A stretch of 50,917 bases of DNA from Mucilaginibacter sp. (GCA_028288125.1 JAQBOH010000157.1:1-50917); one strand, 5' to 3'; shown: positions 9,037 to 19,251, numbered from the stretch's first letter. Notes: a model not told the origin generated them from the letters alone. Made by a program: numbers and translations.

Positions 9037-10917
9037 ATGAAAAGAAAACTTTTAGCACTACTTAGTGTTGGTGTATTCCTGTGGTGTTCATGTTCTAAAA
9101 ACACCGGTATCATTCCAAACAATCCTGTACTATCAAACAACTTTCATGCCAAAACCTTAGCCACCTACACGGCATCAAGCCCCATTAACTTAAGCGGCCA
9201 GCACGACATTACCATCAGCGGTAAATCCGTCAACGGCGGAACTGTGGCCGCCATCACTTTAAGTAATTGCTATAATGTACACATTACCGGCAACCGTTTA
9301 GGCAACTCATCGAACGTGGGCATTTACTTATATAACTGCTATAATATTACTATAGATAACAATTATATTACAAATGTGAGTTGTGGCGTGTATGTCGATC
9401 ACTCAACCGGTGGCGGTGTAATTATTACCGGCAACCAATTTTTAAATATGCAGGGCCCCGCTCCCCGCGGCCAGTTTGTGCAGTTTAATACTGTTAGCGG
9501 TACCAATAATTCAATTACATACAACAAATGCCAGAATAACTTAGGCCAAAGCAATCCGCAGGAAGGTATTAACCTGTATAAAAGTAATGGTACAGCTTCG
9601 AGTCCGATACAGGTTGTTGGCAACTGGATGCTGGGCGGCGGCCCTGGCGCCGCAACCGGCGGTATACAACTGGGCGACAGCGGCGGCTCGTATGAGATAG
9701 CTTCTGACAATATACTGGTTAACCCGGGCCAAATGGGCATATCTGTTTCGGGCGGCGACCATATCTCGGCCGTTAATAATACCGTATACAGCAAATCCCA
9801 ATATTTTACCAACGTAGGGGTAGTTGTATGGGGCCAGGCGGGCGTCGCGGTTACCAACGCCACAATCAGCGGCAATAAGATAAACTTTAAAAGCTCATCC
9901 GGCGCGCAGAATGATTATTGGCTCGCTTCCGGCGAACATACACCTACGGGCTGGAGCTCAAATACCTGGAACGCGTCTATTGACGCTTCCATCCTGCCTT
10001 CGGTAATTGTTACTGATCCGGCAACAGCAACACCAACTGCGATTACCGCAGCCGCGCCTGCGCCGGCAACTCAGTCAACTACCGCCGCAACAAGCGGTGG
10101 TACCGCACCGGTTAACCTGACTGGGAAAAACGGCGTTACCCTTAGCGGGCTGACCATAAACGGGGGCAGCACATCGTGTATAACCTTAACCAATTGTAAC
10201 GGTGTTTATATTACCGGGTGTACACTTGGCAACACGTCGCAAACTGGCATAGTGCTGAATAATTGCACAAACGTAACTATCGAAAAAAACAATATCAGTA
10301 ATGCAGCGGCAGGGATAGTTGCCAATAATTGTCCGGGCGGCAACATAATGATATACACGAATCAAATGAAGAACATGAGCGGCTCGTTTGTTCAGTTCGT
10401 GAGTGTGAATGGAGGCAATGCCATCAGTTATAATAAGTTTGAAAGCTTTGCAGGCCAAAGCAGCCCGGGTGTAGCAATTGATATAGCCCAAAGTAACGGC
10501 ACTGCAGGCAGCCCGATCACCCTTGACGGCAACTGGATAAGAGGCGGTTCGGGTAGCGGTATCCACCTGGGGGAAAATGGCGGCTCGTACCAGGTTGCCA
10601 AAAACAATATACTGGTTAACCCGGGACAACATGGAATGGCCATTATAGGCGGCGACCATATTTCGCTTACCAATAACAGCATTTATGCCAGTGCGCAGTC
10701 GTTTACCAACGTAGGGTTATACGTTTGGGGACAAGGCGGACATTCTATTACAAATAGTACCGTTAGCGGCAACCAGGTAAACTTTACCAACGCGCAGGGC
10801 GTTCAAAACGGCGTATGGCTGGCCGGCGGCGAATATACACCGGCAGGATGGAATACCAACGTATGGGGGGCTAATATTAATGCTTCTATATTGCCAGCCA
10901 CTGTTGTTTCATTTTAA
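9037..10917 (+). CDS. Right-handed parallel beta-helix repeat lipoprotein, internally duplicated
   Basis: Signal peptide with lipobox (VFLWCSCSKN), Asn/Gly/Thr-rich PbH1-type repeats (ITLSNCYNVHITGNRLGNSSNVGIYLYNCYNITIDNNYI), two homologous halves joined by an Ala/Thr/Pro linker. Confidence 0.88.
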   Translation: MKRKLLALLSVGVFLWCSCSKNTGIIPNNPVLSNNFHAKTLATYTASSPINLSGQHDITISGKSVNGGTVAAITLSNCYNVHITGNRLGNSSNVGIYLYNCYNITIDNNYITNVSCGVYVDHSTGGGVIITGNQFLNMQGPAPRGQFVQFNTVSGTNNSITYNKCQNNLGQSNPQEGINLYKSNGTASSPIQVVGNWMLGGGPGAATGGIQLGDSGGSYEIASDNILVNPGQMGISVSGGDHISAVNNTVYSKSQYFTNVGVVVWGQAGVAVTNATISGNKINFKSSSGAQNDYWLASGEHTPTGWSSNTWNASIDASILPSVIVTDPATATPTAITAAAPAPATQSTTAATSGGTAPVNLTGKNGVTLSGLTINGGSTSCITLTNCNGVYITGCTLGNTSQTGIVLNNCTNVTIEKNNISNAAAGIVANNCPGGNIMIYTNQMKNMSGSFVQFVSVNGGNAISYNKFESFAGQSSPGVAIDIAQSNGTAGSPITLDGNWIRGGSGSGIHLGENGGSYQVAKNNILVNPGQHGMAIIGGDHISLTNNSIYASAQSFTNVGLYVWGQGGHSITNSTVSGNQVNFTNAQGVQNGVWLAGGEYTPAGWNTNVWGANINASILPATVVSF

Positions 10918-10941
10918 GCACAGTACAATTTTATAAAAATA

Positions 10942-10977
10942 GAAGGCCAAAGCGTTTATGCGCTTTGGCCTTTTTTA
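10942..10977 (+). terminator. Rho-independent terminator
   Basis: AAGGCCAAAGCG-tttatg-CGCTTTGGCCTTTTTT. Confidence 0.85.
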
Positions 10978-11077
10978 ATGCGATGTGCTGACTTCATGTA
11001 ATAGTCTGGGGCCATGCAGAGCCTGGCCATTTTACTATAAACAGGCGGATGAAGCAAGTTTATTTTACCGACAAGAT

Positions 11078-11164
11078 TTTGTCAGTGTATCTGCTGTATC
11101 ACCTGTATCTGTTGTATCTGCTGTATCTCTCTCAAAAATAGATACACTGACAAATCGGTGTCAG
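11078..11164. repeat. Five 9-bp tandem units framed by a 15-nt perfect inverted repeat
   Basis: TTTGTCAGTGTATCT (11078-11092) / AGATACACTGACAAA (11140-11154); units TGTATCTGC TGTATCACC TGTATCTGT TGTATCTGC TGTATCTCT (11086-11130). Confidence 0.85.
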
Positions 11165-11206
11165 CGCTGATTTTTTAAGATCCGTTATAAGGTAATTGCT
11201 TTAAAC

Positions 11207-12016
11207 TTATTTTATGCCGTAATGGTCGTTCATCAACTTTTCGAACAAACCGCCGGGCAAAATGTGTTTCAAAGTTGCGGCAATGGTTTGGCCAAAAGCG
11301 CCCACCAGGTACCGATGCGCCGGGCTGGAGGATTCAACGATCTGGCACAGCTTCTTGCCAATTACTTCGGGGTTGGCGCCAACGCTTTCGTCTTTTTCCA
11401 TGCCGGCAACGGCTGAGTTGTATTCTTTCTCGAGCATTTCGTTTTTGATCGGAAATTTAACTTTTTCGCGGTTTTGGGTGAAGTCGGATTTAAAGTCGCC
11501 GGGATTGATCAGCACCACCTTGATGCCGGTATTGCGCAGCTCCATCCGCAGGCTTTGCGAATAACCTTCAATGGCATATTTTGACGCGCTGTACATGCTT
11601 TGATAGGGCAAACCGAATAACCCGGCCAGCGAGCTCATATTGATGATCAAGCCTTGTTTGGCTTCTATCATTTTTGGAATTACTTCGCTGCTTACGCGCA
11701 CCACGCCAAAAAAGTTTACCTCGAATTGCTTTTTAGCACTTTCAACAGGCATAGCATAGGCCGGTCCGGTTACGCCGTTGCCCGCGTTATTCACCAATAC
11801 ATCAATACGGCCTTCGGCTTTTATAATTTTGTCGACGGCTGCCTTTACAGACGCGTCGTCGGTAACATCCATTTCAATCGGGTTAAAGGCTACCGATTTT
11901 ATGCGTTTAATATCTCGCGATGAGCCATAAACGGTATGCCCTTTTGCCTGGAGTGCGGTAGCACAGGCCAAACCTATTCCGGATGAAGCGCCGGTTACAA
12001 GAATTACTTTTTTCAT
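11207..12016 (-). CDS. SDR family NAD(P)-dependent oxidoreductase
   Basis: ILVTGASSGIGLA (TGxxxGxG), NNAGNG, YSASKYAIEG (YxxxK). Confidence 0.93.
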   Translation of the reverse strand: MKKVILVTGASSGIGLACATALQAKGHTVYGSSRDIKRIKSVAFNPIEMDVTDDASVKAAVDKIIKAEGRIDVLVNNAGNGVTGPAYAMPVESAKKQFEVNFFGVVRVSSEVIPKMIEAKQGLIINMSSLAGLFGLPYQSMYSASKYAIEGYSQSLRMELRNTGIKVVLINPGDFKSDFTQNREKVKFPIKNEMLEKEYNSAVAGMEKDESVGANPEVIGKKLCQIVESSSPAHRYLVGAFGQTIAATLKHILPGGLFEKLMNDHYGIK

Positions 12017-12111
12017 TGCTTAATGGTATTGGTAATGTGATGGTTTAATTAAAGCCGGGCGTAAAAGTGCAAATTTATGCGGATGCAAAGAAATTGTTTT
12101 TTAATATCAGT

Positions 12112-13995
12112 TTACTGGCTATCATCCATCACCCTAACTTTCAAATAGCTTGGATTTGCCGATGACGTATAAATCCTGTGCGTTGCCTTTTGAAAGTCGG
12201 TATCCTTAGCCTTCATTATATCCTGGAACCGCTGTGTATTGCGGTCGATAAGCGGGAACCAGGTACTTTGTACCTGTACCATAATGCGATGGCCCTTTTT
12301 AAAGGTATGCAATACGTCCTGCAGCTCAAAGTTTACGGGGGTTATCTTACCGGGCACGAACGGCTCCGGCTTATCAAAGCCATTGCGGAATTTACCGCGC
12401 ATGGCCTCGCTGCGCACCATCTGCTCATAATGCGACATGTAGATATCCTTGCCTGTCCACTGGTTATTTTTAGCCGAATCGGGGTATACGTCAATAATTT
12501 TTACTATCCAATCGGCGTCGGTGCCGGTGGTTGACACTTTAAGATTGGCCCAGATGTTCCCCGCAAGGGTGATATCCTTATCAAGTAAACCGGTTTGATA
12601 AGTGAGCACATCGGGCCTGCGGGCGGCAAAACGCTGGTCTCCGATCATATATTCACGTTTCATATCCAGGTCAATGGCATTGATAAATGGCACGGGTTTG
12701 TTTGGATCAGATATGAACTCATCGAAACCGTTGTTAATAGTTTTTGATTCATCGAACGATAGCTTGCCGCCAGGGAGGAAATAAAGGTTTTTTTCAACGG
12801 CTTCCTTTGGCGGCCAAATATTATAGTTTTTCCAGCGGTTAACGCCGGTTTCAAAGGCCGATACCTTCGGCAGGTTCGTATCCGTCCCTTTCAGGTAGTG
12901 ACTGAAAAAGGCGAATTCGATTTTCTCGCGGTAAAAGGGCCCGGTAGGCCCGCCAAAGTCAATATCGCCCAAATGGTCGCCGGGGCCGCGCGCCCAGCCG
13001 CCGTGTACCCAGGGGCCCATCGTAAAATAAACAGGTGTAGAAGGATTATTTTTTACCAAAGTTTTATAAGTATTTATAGCGCCGTATAGATCTTCGGCAT
13101 CATACCACCCGCCGGTAACCAGTACGGCAGTTTTAATATCGTGCAGGTGATATAAAACATTGCGGTCTTTCCAGTGCTGATCGTAGTTGGGATGGTTTAG
13201 CATTTCGTTCCATAGGCGTATAGTATCCTTATAATATTTATCATTTGAGTTTTTTAACGGGCCCATTTTGAGGTAAAATTCATAACCATCCTGCGTGCCA
13301 TAATCAAGGCGCGAACCGCCGCGCTGTGTGGGCTTATCATCCTGCCGGTTGGTAAAGCCCGGGTAAAAGCCAAAGTTGGCAGCCAGCATGAAAGCGCCGT
13401 TGTGAAAAGCGTCGTCGCGGTACAAGTCGGCCATTGGCGCCTGCGGCGATGCCGCAACCAATGCCGGATGCCGGCTAAGCAGCGATGCAGTTGTAAAAAA
13501 ACCGGGATAGGATATACCCCATACGCCAACTTTACCCGAGTTATTGGGTATGTTTTTTATGAGCCAGTCGATAGTATCATAAGTATCGGTCCCTTCATCC
13601 ACATCGTTATTGGTTTTGTGGATTTCTTTTTCGGGCGTCATTTCTTCAAAAATGCCTTCGCTCATCCAGCGGCCCCGCACATCCTGGTAAACAAAAATGT
13701 AACCGTCGTGCAAAAACAACGGCGACGGGCCGAGGCTGGTTCTATATTTATCCGCTCCGTAAGGCGCCACGCTATACGGCGTACGATCTATCATGATCGG
13801 ATATTTCTTCGATTGGTCTTTTGGTACATACACAGACGTAAACAGTTTTTTTCCGTCGCGCATAGGTATCTGGTATTCTAATTTTTGGTAATTATTTTTA
13901 ACATAAACCGCATCGGAGTTATTTGGTGGCGGTTGAGCGGCCAACGTAAAGGCTAAAAGCAAAAAGCTAAAGACAAAAAGTAAAAAGGTTTTCAT
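12112..13995 (-). CDS. CocE/NonD family hydrolase (X-Pro dipeptidyl-peptidase / alpha-amino acid ester hydrolase type)
   Basis: Signal peptide; MRDGKKLFTSVYVPKD, DVRGRWMSEG, VGVWGISYPGF (GxSYxG), WVHGGWARGPGDHLGDIDFG. Confidence 0.93.
   Translation of the reverse strand: MKTFLLFVFSFLLLAFTLAAQPPPNNSDAVYVKNNYQKLEYQIPMRDGKKLFTSVYVPKDQSKKYPIMIDRTPYSVAPYGADKYRTSLGPSPLFLHDGYIFVYQDVRGRWMSEGIFEEMTPEKEIHKTNNDVDEGTDTYDTIDWLIKNIPNNSGKVGVWGISYPGFFTTASLLSRHPALVAASPQAPMADLYRDDAFHNGAFMLAANFGFYPGFTNRQDDKPTQRGGSRLDYGTQDGYEFYLKMGPLKNSNDKYYKDTIRLWNEMLNHPNYDQHWKDRNVLYHLHDIKTAVLVTGGWYDAEDLYGAINTYKTLVKNNPSTPVYFTMGPWVHGGWARGPGDHLGDIDFGGPTGPFYREKIEFAFFSHYLKGTDTNLPKVSAFETGVNRWKNYNIWPPKEAVEKNLYFLPGGKLSFDESKTINNGFDEFISDPNKPVPFINAIDLDMKREYMIGDQRFAARRPDVLTYQTGLLDKDITLAGNIWANLKVSTTGTDADWIVKIIDVYPDSAKNNQWTGKDIYMSHYEQMVRSEAMRGKFRNGFDKPEPFVPGKITPVNFELQDVLHTFKKGHRIMVQVQSTWFPLIDRNTQRFQDIMKAKDTDFQKATHRIYTSSANPSYLKVRVMDDSQ
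13948..13989. repeat. 7-bp period degenerate tandem repeat inside signal-peptide codons
   Basis: AAAGGCT AAAAGCA AAAAGCT AAAGACA AAAAGTA AAAAGGT: six 7-mers in register. Confidence 0.75.
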
Positions 13996-14030
13996 AAAAA
14001 GATCTAGACTTTAAAAATACATAATAAAAT

Positions 14031-14058
14031 AAAAAAGCCCTGGTAAACCAGGACTTTC
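14031..14058 (-). terminator. Rho-independent terminator for pgk (minus strand)
   Basis: Minus strand GTGAAAGTCCTGGTttACCAGGGCTTTTTT. Confidence 0.75.
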
Positions 14059-14079
14059 ACAAAATCGTTACGTGAAATG

Positions 14080-15270
14080 CTATTCGTTTATTGCCTTTAC
14101 ACCGGGCAATTCTTTACCTTCCATATATTCGAGCAAGGCACCGCCACCTGTAGAAACATAACTTACGTCGGCTGTAAAATGAAATTTAGCAACTGCTGCA
14201 GCGGAATCGCCGCCGCCTATTAAAGAGAATGCCCCTTTTTCAGTAGCTTTCACTACCGCTTCGGCAATAGCTTTCGTGCCTTCTTCAAATTTTTCCATTT
14301 CAAATACGCCCATTGGGCCATTCCATAAAATGGTTTTCGACGTTTCTATTACCCTGGTAAATTCGGCTATCGAATCAGGGCCGATATCTAAACCCATCCA
14401 GCCATCCCTGATATTATTGTTCTGCGCTTTATCAATATTGGCATCGTTTGAAAAATTATCAGCTATTATCGAATCCGTTGGCAATAATAAATTCACGTGC
14501 TTCTCTTTCGCCTTTTTTATCAGGCTGTTAGCCAGGTCAAGCTTGTCTTCTTCCACGAGTGACTTCCCGATTTTGCCGCCCTGCGCTTTAGCAAAGGTAT
14601 AGGCCATCCCGCCGCCAATAATAATGGTATTAACTTTATCCAGTAACCGCTCAATCAGTTCGATTTTGTCGGATACTTTGGCCCCGCCCATAATAGCCGT
14701 GAACGGTTTTGCGGGATTATTTAACACCTTTTCGGCATTTTGCAGCTCGGCAGCCATCAAATAGCCAAAATATTTGGCTTTAGGAAAGAACTGAGCTATA
14801 ATGGCTGTGGACGCATGCGCCCGATGCGCAGTGCCAAAAGCGTCATTCACATAAATGTCGCCTAGTTTTGAAAGTTTTTCGGCAAACTCCTTATCTCCTT
14901 TTTCTTCTTCTTTGTAAAAACGCAAATTTTCCAACAAAAGCACTTCACCTTTCCCCAAATCTCTGGCTTTTTTTACCGCTTCGGGGCCAATGCAATCATC
15001 AGCAAATTCAACCTGCTGACCAAGCAGATCTGCCAGGTGCGGTACCACATGTTTCAAAGAGTACTTTTCTTCGGGACCGCCTTTTGGCCGGCCCAGATGC
15101 GACATCAAGATGACGGAACCACCGTCCTTCAATATTTTATTGATGGTTGGCAAAGCGGCCGTCATACGGTTATCGTCGGTAATATTATAGTCCTTATCTA
15201 ACGGTACATTAAAGTCAACCCGGATAAGGGCTTTTTTTCCGGCAAAACTAATTTGATCTATTGTTTTCAT
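14080..15270 (-). CDS. pgk: Phosphoglycerate kinase
   Basis: [75 protein letters not shown]. Confidence 0.97.
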   Translation of the reverse strand: MKTIDQISFAGKKALIRVDFNVPLDKDYNITDDNRMTAALPTINKILKDGGSVILMSHLGRPKGGPEEKYSLKHVVPHLADLLGQQVEFADDCIGPEAVKKARDLGKGEVLLLENLRFYKEEEKGDKEFAEKLSKLGDIYVNDAFGTAHRAHASTAIIAQFFPKAKYFGYLMAAELQNAEKVLNNPAKPFTAIMGGAKVSDKIELIERLLDKVNTIIIGGGMAYTFAKAQGGKIGKSLVEEDKLDLANSLIKKAKEKHVNLLLPTDSIIADNFSNDANIDKAQNNNIRDGWMGLDIGPDSIAEFTRVIETSKTILWNGPMGVFEMEKFEEGTKAIAEAVVKATEKGAFSLIGGGDSAAAVAKFHFTADVSYVSTGGGALLEYMEGKELPGVKAINE

Positions 15271-15367
15271 AATTTCAGATGCGGGTAATCGAGGAGGGCC
15301 AAATTCAGCAATTAATTTTTAATTTGGAACGTAAATATAAAAAAGGTGTTTGCTGGGGGCTAAAATA

Positions 15368-15802
15368 TTACGATATCTTAATGTACAATACATAATGCGG
15401 CCCTATTCCCCGAACCTCAAATTCAGGTGATATCTGTTCAAAGCCCATATTTAAATAAAACTGAAGGGCCGTTTTGCGTGCATTGCACCACAAGTAATTT
15501 ACCTTTTGACCCCTGATGTAAACTATAGCAAAATTGAGCAGTTGATTGCCTAAACCGCGACCCCTGTATTCTTCTATAGTCGCCATTCCACGTAACTGCA
15601 AGCCTTCACCGGTATAAACGCCGTAATTTTGCGGATGAAATGATGCGATAGAAACCAATTCGCCCCGTAAATATAATCCTAAATGAAAAGCTCCCGGCAA
15701 TTTGTCGGTTGGAAACCTGCATTCATCCAGCGTTAGCTTGCCCGGTCTTAATACTTCCTTGCGAATAGGTAATACCTCTTCAGTATCGATAAATTTGATC
15801 AT
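15368..15802 (-). CDS. GNAT family N-acetyltransferase
   Basis: 144 aa; LQLRGMATIEEYRGRGLGNQLLNFAI (acetyl-CoA binding motif). Confidence 0.85.
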   Translation of the reverse strand: MIKFIDTEEVLPIRKEVLRPGKLTLDECRFPTDKLPGAFHLGLYLRGELVSIASFHPQNYGVYTGEGLQLRGMATIEEYRGRGLGNQLLNFAIVYIRGQKVNYLWCNARKTALQFYLNMGFEQISPEFEVRGIGPHYVLYIKIS

Positions 15803-16797
15803 AACGACAGCCGGCTTATTTTTTCCACCAGATCGGTCAGACGACTGGAATATCCCATTTCATTATCATACCAGCCAACTACCTTAACCAGCCCGCCTAC
15901 AATTGACGTAAGCCGGGCATCGAAGACACAGCTATGCGTATTGCCGACCACATCAATTGATACGATCGGATCTTCCGTATACTCCAAAATATTTTTCATA
16001 TTGCCCCCGGCCGCCTGCTTAAAAGCTAAATTGATTGCTTCAACAGTGGGCCGCTTTTTTAAACTGCAGGTAAAGTCGGTTAATGAGCCGTTTAATACGG
16101 GCACCCGGATGCCGGCGCCCCCAAGCCTTCCTTCTAAATGAGGAAAAATGGCAGTGATTGCCTTGGCTGCCCCGGTGGTTGTTGGAATAATAGATGCCGA
16201 CGCCGCCCTCGCCCTGCGCAAGTCTTTATGCGGGGCGTCATGCAGATTTTGATCACCGGTCATTGAATGTACGGTGGTGATATAGCCGTCAATAATTCCC
16301 CAGTTGTCGTCCAAAATTTTAACCATGGCGGCAACATTATTTGTTGTACATGATGCATTGGATAAGATGGGCGACCGCAGATCAATTGAATCTTCATTTA
16401 TCCCCAATACAACCATTGGTACGCTTTTATCGCTAGCAGGCGCCGAAATAATAACTTGTTTCGCGCCGGCTTTTAAATGAAGAGAGGCGCCTTGTTTGGA
16501 AGTAAATTTACCTGTTGATTCAATTACAAGGTCGATCCCCAATTCTTTCCATGGCAAACCTGAAGGATCACGTTCCGTGAATACTTTCACGGCTTGACTA
16601 TTTAGGTATAAGTGATCCTCGTCAAAATCAATTTTACCTTTAAAACGATGATGTACTGAATCGTATTTAAAAAGATGAGCAAGTGTGGGGGTATCGGAAA
16701 GGTCGTTTATAGCTACTACGGTTATATCTGTCCTGTTTAATACGTTTCTTAAAAAAATCCGGCCAATCCGGCCAAATCCATTTATGGCAATCCTCAT
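15799..16797 (-). CDS. gap: Type I glyceraldehyde-3-phosphate dehydrogenase
   Basis: MRIAINGFGRIGR, SNASCTTNNVA active site, TTVHSMTGDQNLHDAPHKDLRRARAA, WYDNEMGYSSRL. Overlaps the GNAT start by 4 bp. Confidence 0.96.
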   Translation of the reverse strand: MRIAINGFGRIGRIFLRNVLNRTDITVVAINDLSDTPTLAHLFKYDSVHHRFKGKIDFDEDHLYLNSQAVKVFTERDPSGLPWKELGIDLVIESTGKFTSKQGASLHLKAGAKQVIISAPASDKSVPMVVLGINEDSIDLRSPILSNASCTTNNVAAMVKILDDNWGIIDGYITTVHSMTGDQNLHDAPHKDLRRARAASASIIPTTTGAAKAITAIFPHLEGRLGGAGIRVPVLNGSLTDFTCSLKKRPTVEAINLAFKQAAGGNMKNILEYTEDPIVSIDVVGNTHSCVFDARLTSIVGGLVKVVGWYDNEMGYSSRLTDLVEKISRLSL

Positions 16798-16882
16798 TTT
16801 CAGAATATAAGGGTGCAAATGTACTTAATAAAGAACAGGAACTAAAGCACCAGCGTTTAATCTGCCAGCAACCGGGCGTAAA

Positions 16883-17998
16883 TTAAGAATTGACTTTTTT
16901 ATATGTTAAACGGTCAGCGGCAAAGCTTTCACGTTCTTTCGAGCGAAGAAAAAATGTGATTGTTCCGTTGAATACAAGATAAATAGCAACAATTAAAATG
17001 ATAAGGATTGAATTGCTATAATTTCTAAGCAAAAGCACCATCCCGATACAGGCGATATTAATACTTGTTAAAACGAGCGTGGTTTGCAAATGATTAAAAC
17101 CTAACCTTAACATCCGATGGTGAATATGATTGCGATCGGCTATAAAGGGGGAAATGCCATTTATGATACGTAAAATAAAAACGCGTATTGTGTCAAATAT
17201 AGGGCCCATCAAGATAGCAAAGGTTAAAGCAGGGACTGAATAAATTTCAGGAGAACTTCCGTTTATGCTTCTGTTTACTTCAATGAACTTTAAAGCCATT
17301 ACAGCTGTAATCAGCCCGATTAATAAGGAGCCCGTATCACCCATAAATATTTTGGCCGGTGTAATATTAAACCTCAAAAACCCAAGTATTGCACCAACCA
17401 TTGCTAATGAAACACCCGCTAATTCATATTTATGAATATAGATGAATAATGCAACAAAAGCCCCGTTTGCAACAATACCGGTCGTAGCTGCCAGGCCATC
17501 AACCCCATCGATCAGGTTAAAGGCATTAACAATAAGTAAAATTGCCAGAATTGATAAAGCAATACTTAAAAAATAAGACAAATCATTAACTCCAAATACA
17601 CCATACATGCTGGTGATCCTTATATCGCCCAATATAACCAGGATACAGCAAACGATAAATTGGATTAAAAATTTGGTACTTGAATTTACTCCCGAAAGGT
17701 CATCCTTTATTCCCATCGAAAATAAAATTATACAAGCTGTGAGTATATAATTAGTCGGCAGAGACTTATTAGTCATACAAAATAACAACGAAGTTATTGT
17801 GAAGCCAACAAAGATAGCGACCCCGCCAAGCCGGGGAATTCCATGGTCATGTTCTTTTCTGAAATGGCCTAAATCGTCATATAAATGGCGAGAACGGGCC
17901 ACGTGTAAAATTGACGGGATAGCAAATGACGTGATAAGAAAGGAAAAAGCAACAACAAAAATGTAATAGATAAAAGTATAATTATGTAAAAAATCCAT
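16883..17998 (-). CDS. WecA/MraY-family undecaprenyl-phosphate glycosyl-1-phosphate transferase
   Basis: Multi-TM; HGIPRLGGVAIFVGF, IKDDLSG, NAFNLIDGVDGLAA, GDTGSLLIGL, ADRNHIHHRMLRLG. Confidence 0.93.
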   Translation of the reverse strand: MDFLHNYTFIYYIFVVAFSFLITSFAIPSILHVARSRHLYDDLGHFRKEHDHGIPRLGGVAIFVGFTITSLLFCMTNKSLPTNYILTACIILFSMGIKDDLSGVNSSTKFLIQFIVCCILVILGDIRITSMYGVFGVNDLSYFLSIALSILAILLIVNAFNLIDGVDGLAATTGIVANGAFVALFIYIHKYELAGVSLAMVGAILGFLRFNITPAKIFMGDTGSLLIGLITAVMALKFIEVNRSINGSSPEIYSVPALTFAILMGPIFDTIRVFILRIINGISPFIADRNHIHHRMLRLGFNHLQTTLVLTSINIACIGMVLLLRNYSNSILIILIVAIYLVFNGTITFFLRSKERESFAADRLTYKKVNS

Positions 17999-18431
17999 AG
18001 TCCGATTTATTAGAGGCTGATATACATGCACTTAAACGTTTTAAAGATATACATTCATTTCATATTAATTAACAAAAAATTTGAAAAAAATTGTTCAATG
18101 ATTAAAAGCCGGCTTATTCGGATCAAAGCATTTACCTCGTTTTTTATTATTTGCTGTTAGGAACGCCTTATTTTGTATGCCCGTCAAAGTATTTGTTGTT
18201 TAATTTCAAAAAGGAATTTGTTATTAAGATTAAATCGAAATGGTATATCTTTATTTTCAATTAATGACAGCGGGTAAAATTCTTCGCCTTATGCGAAAAA
18301 AAATGCACGATTAATAAGTGTATACGATTTTTTTCGAGTTAAAGTTATGGACTGGTTTGCATCATGTTAACAAAAGCAGGAAATATCGTAAGTTCTACAA
18401 AGACTATTTGCATTAAGCGTGCCAGTGTTAG

Positions 18432-19178
18432 TTAAAAAAACTGAAGTAGTTTCCGGAGAGGCTTACATATCAACGTTAGCGGGGGAAATAAAATGTTATG
18501 ATTACGCATAGCCTTTGAATCATTAAACAATGCTGTTAAACGGTTACGATAGCTTCTGTTACTTATTCCCCCTATTGTCATTTTCACTATAACTTTGTTG
18601 AGATGAAAGGAGTTTGCTTTATGCGTATGCATAAACCTCAGCATTAATTCATAATCTGCGGCAGTTCCATATTCCGTTTTATAAATCCCCAGTTTATTGA
18701 ATACACTGGCTTTGCAATAGAAGGTTGGATGGGGTGGCATCCAGCCCCAGTTATACATTCCGTGGGTATAATTGCCGGAACGCCACTTGCGAATAACTTT
18801 CCCGCCCGGCTTAACATAATCCAGATCGCCATAAACAATATCTGAATTCTGAGTTATAAATGCGTTTGCTATTGCATCCAATACAAAATTATCTGCAAAA
18901 AAATCATCGGCATTAAGCGTGCCGACAACATCACCATGAGCCAATTTAATGCCTTTGTTCATTGCATCGTATATTCCGTTATCAGGCTCTGACCGGAAAA
19001 TGCTGACGTAGTTACTATACTGATTTATAATTTGCTTTGTTTGATCGGTTGAACAGGCATCAATAATTATATATTCAACATTTTCAAAATTTTGGGAAAT
19101 TACTGATTCAATACAGCGCCTGATTGTAGTTTCGGCATTGTAAACTACTGTGATCAACGAAATTTTTAAATCCTGCAC
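18432..19178 (-). CDS. Glycosyltransferase family 2
   Basis: KISLITVVYNAETTIRRCIESVISQ, IIIDACSTDQT, TLNADDFF. Confidence 0.93.
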   Translation of the reverse strand: MQDLKISLITVVYNAETTIRRCIESVISQNFENVEYIIIDACSTDQTKQIINQYSNYVSIFRSEPDNGIYDAMNKGIKLAHGDVVGTLNADDFFADNFVLDAIANAFITQNSDIVYGDLDYVKPGGKVIRKWRSGNYTHGMYNWGWMPPHPTFYCKASVFNKLGIYKTEYGTAADYELMLRFMHTHKANSFHLNKVIVKMTIGGISNRSYRNRLTALFNDSKAMRNHNILFPPLTLICKPLRKLLQFF

Positions 19179-19192
19179 TTAGGAAATACACT

Positions 19193-19221
19193 GTTTATAG
19201 TCGCAAAATTATGTAAATTTG
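19193..19221 (+). promoter_or_regulatory. Candidate Bacteroidota promoter for the glycan operon
   Basis: TAAATTTG (19214-19221, TAnnTTTG) with a weak GTTTA upstream, 31 bp before wza, in the 73-bp divergent gap. Confidence 0.4.
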
Positions 19222-19251
19222 AAATCGATACCTAATTAATTAACAGTACTC

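Noticed and set aside
9399-9875. 158-aa minus-strand ORF opposite the beta-helix gene (also 10186..10659 and 10428..10682)
   Set aside because: Antisense to a clear CDS with repetitive, biased composition; translations show no recognisable domain.
11086-11130. Possible CRISPR-like array
   Set aside because: Units are 9 bp without spacers; no cas genes nearby. Treated as a short tandem repeat.
10985-11170. 61-aa ORF ending VSVSAVSPVSVVSAVSLS
   Set aside because: Product of the 9-bp repeat read in frame; no independent coding evidence.
11147-11175. Attenuator controlling a downstream gene
   Set aside because: The next gene is convergent (minus strand), so no downstream CDS would be regulated in the usual way.
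13402-13881. 159-aa plus-strand ORF opposite the CocE-like hydrolase
   Set aside because: Shadow ORF of a well-supported gene; no domain features.
18032-18431. 400-bp AT-rich gap upstream of the WecA-like gene as a possible ncRNA
   Set aside because: No strong stem-loops or terminator recognised by eye; more likely a promoter region.
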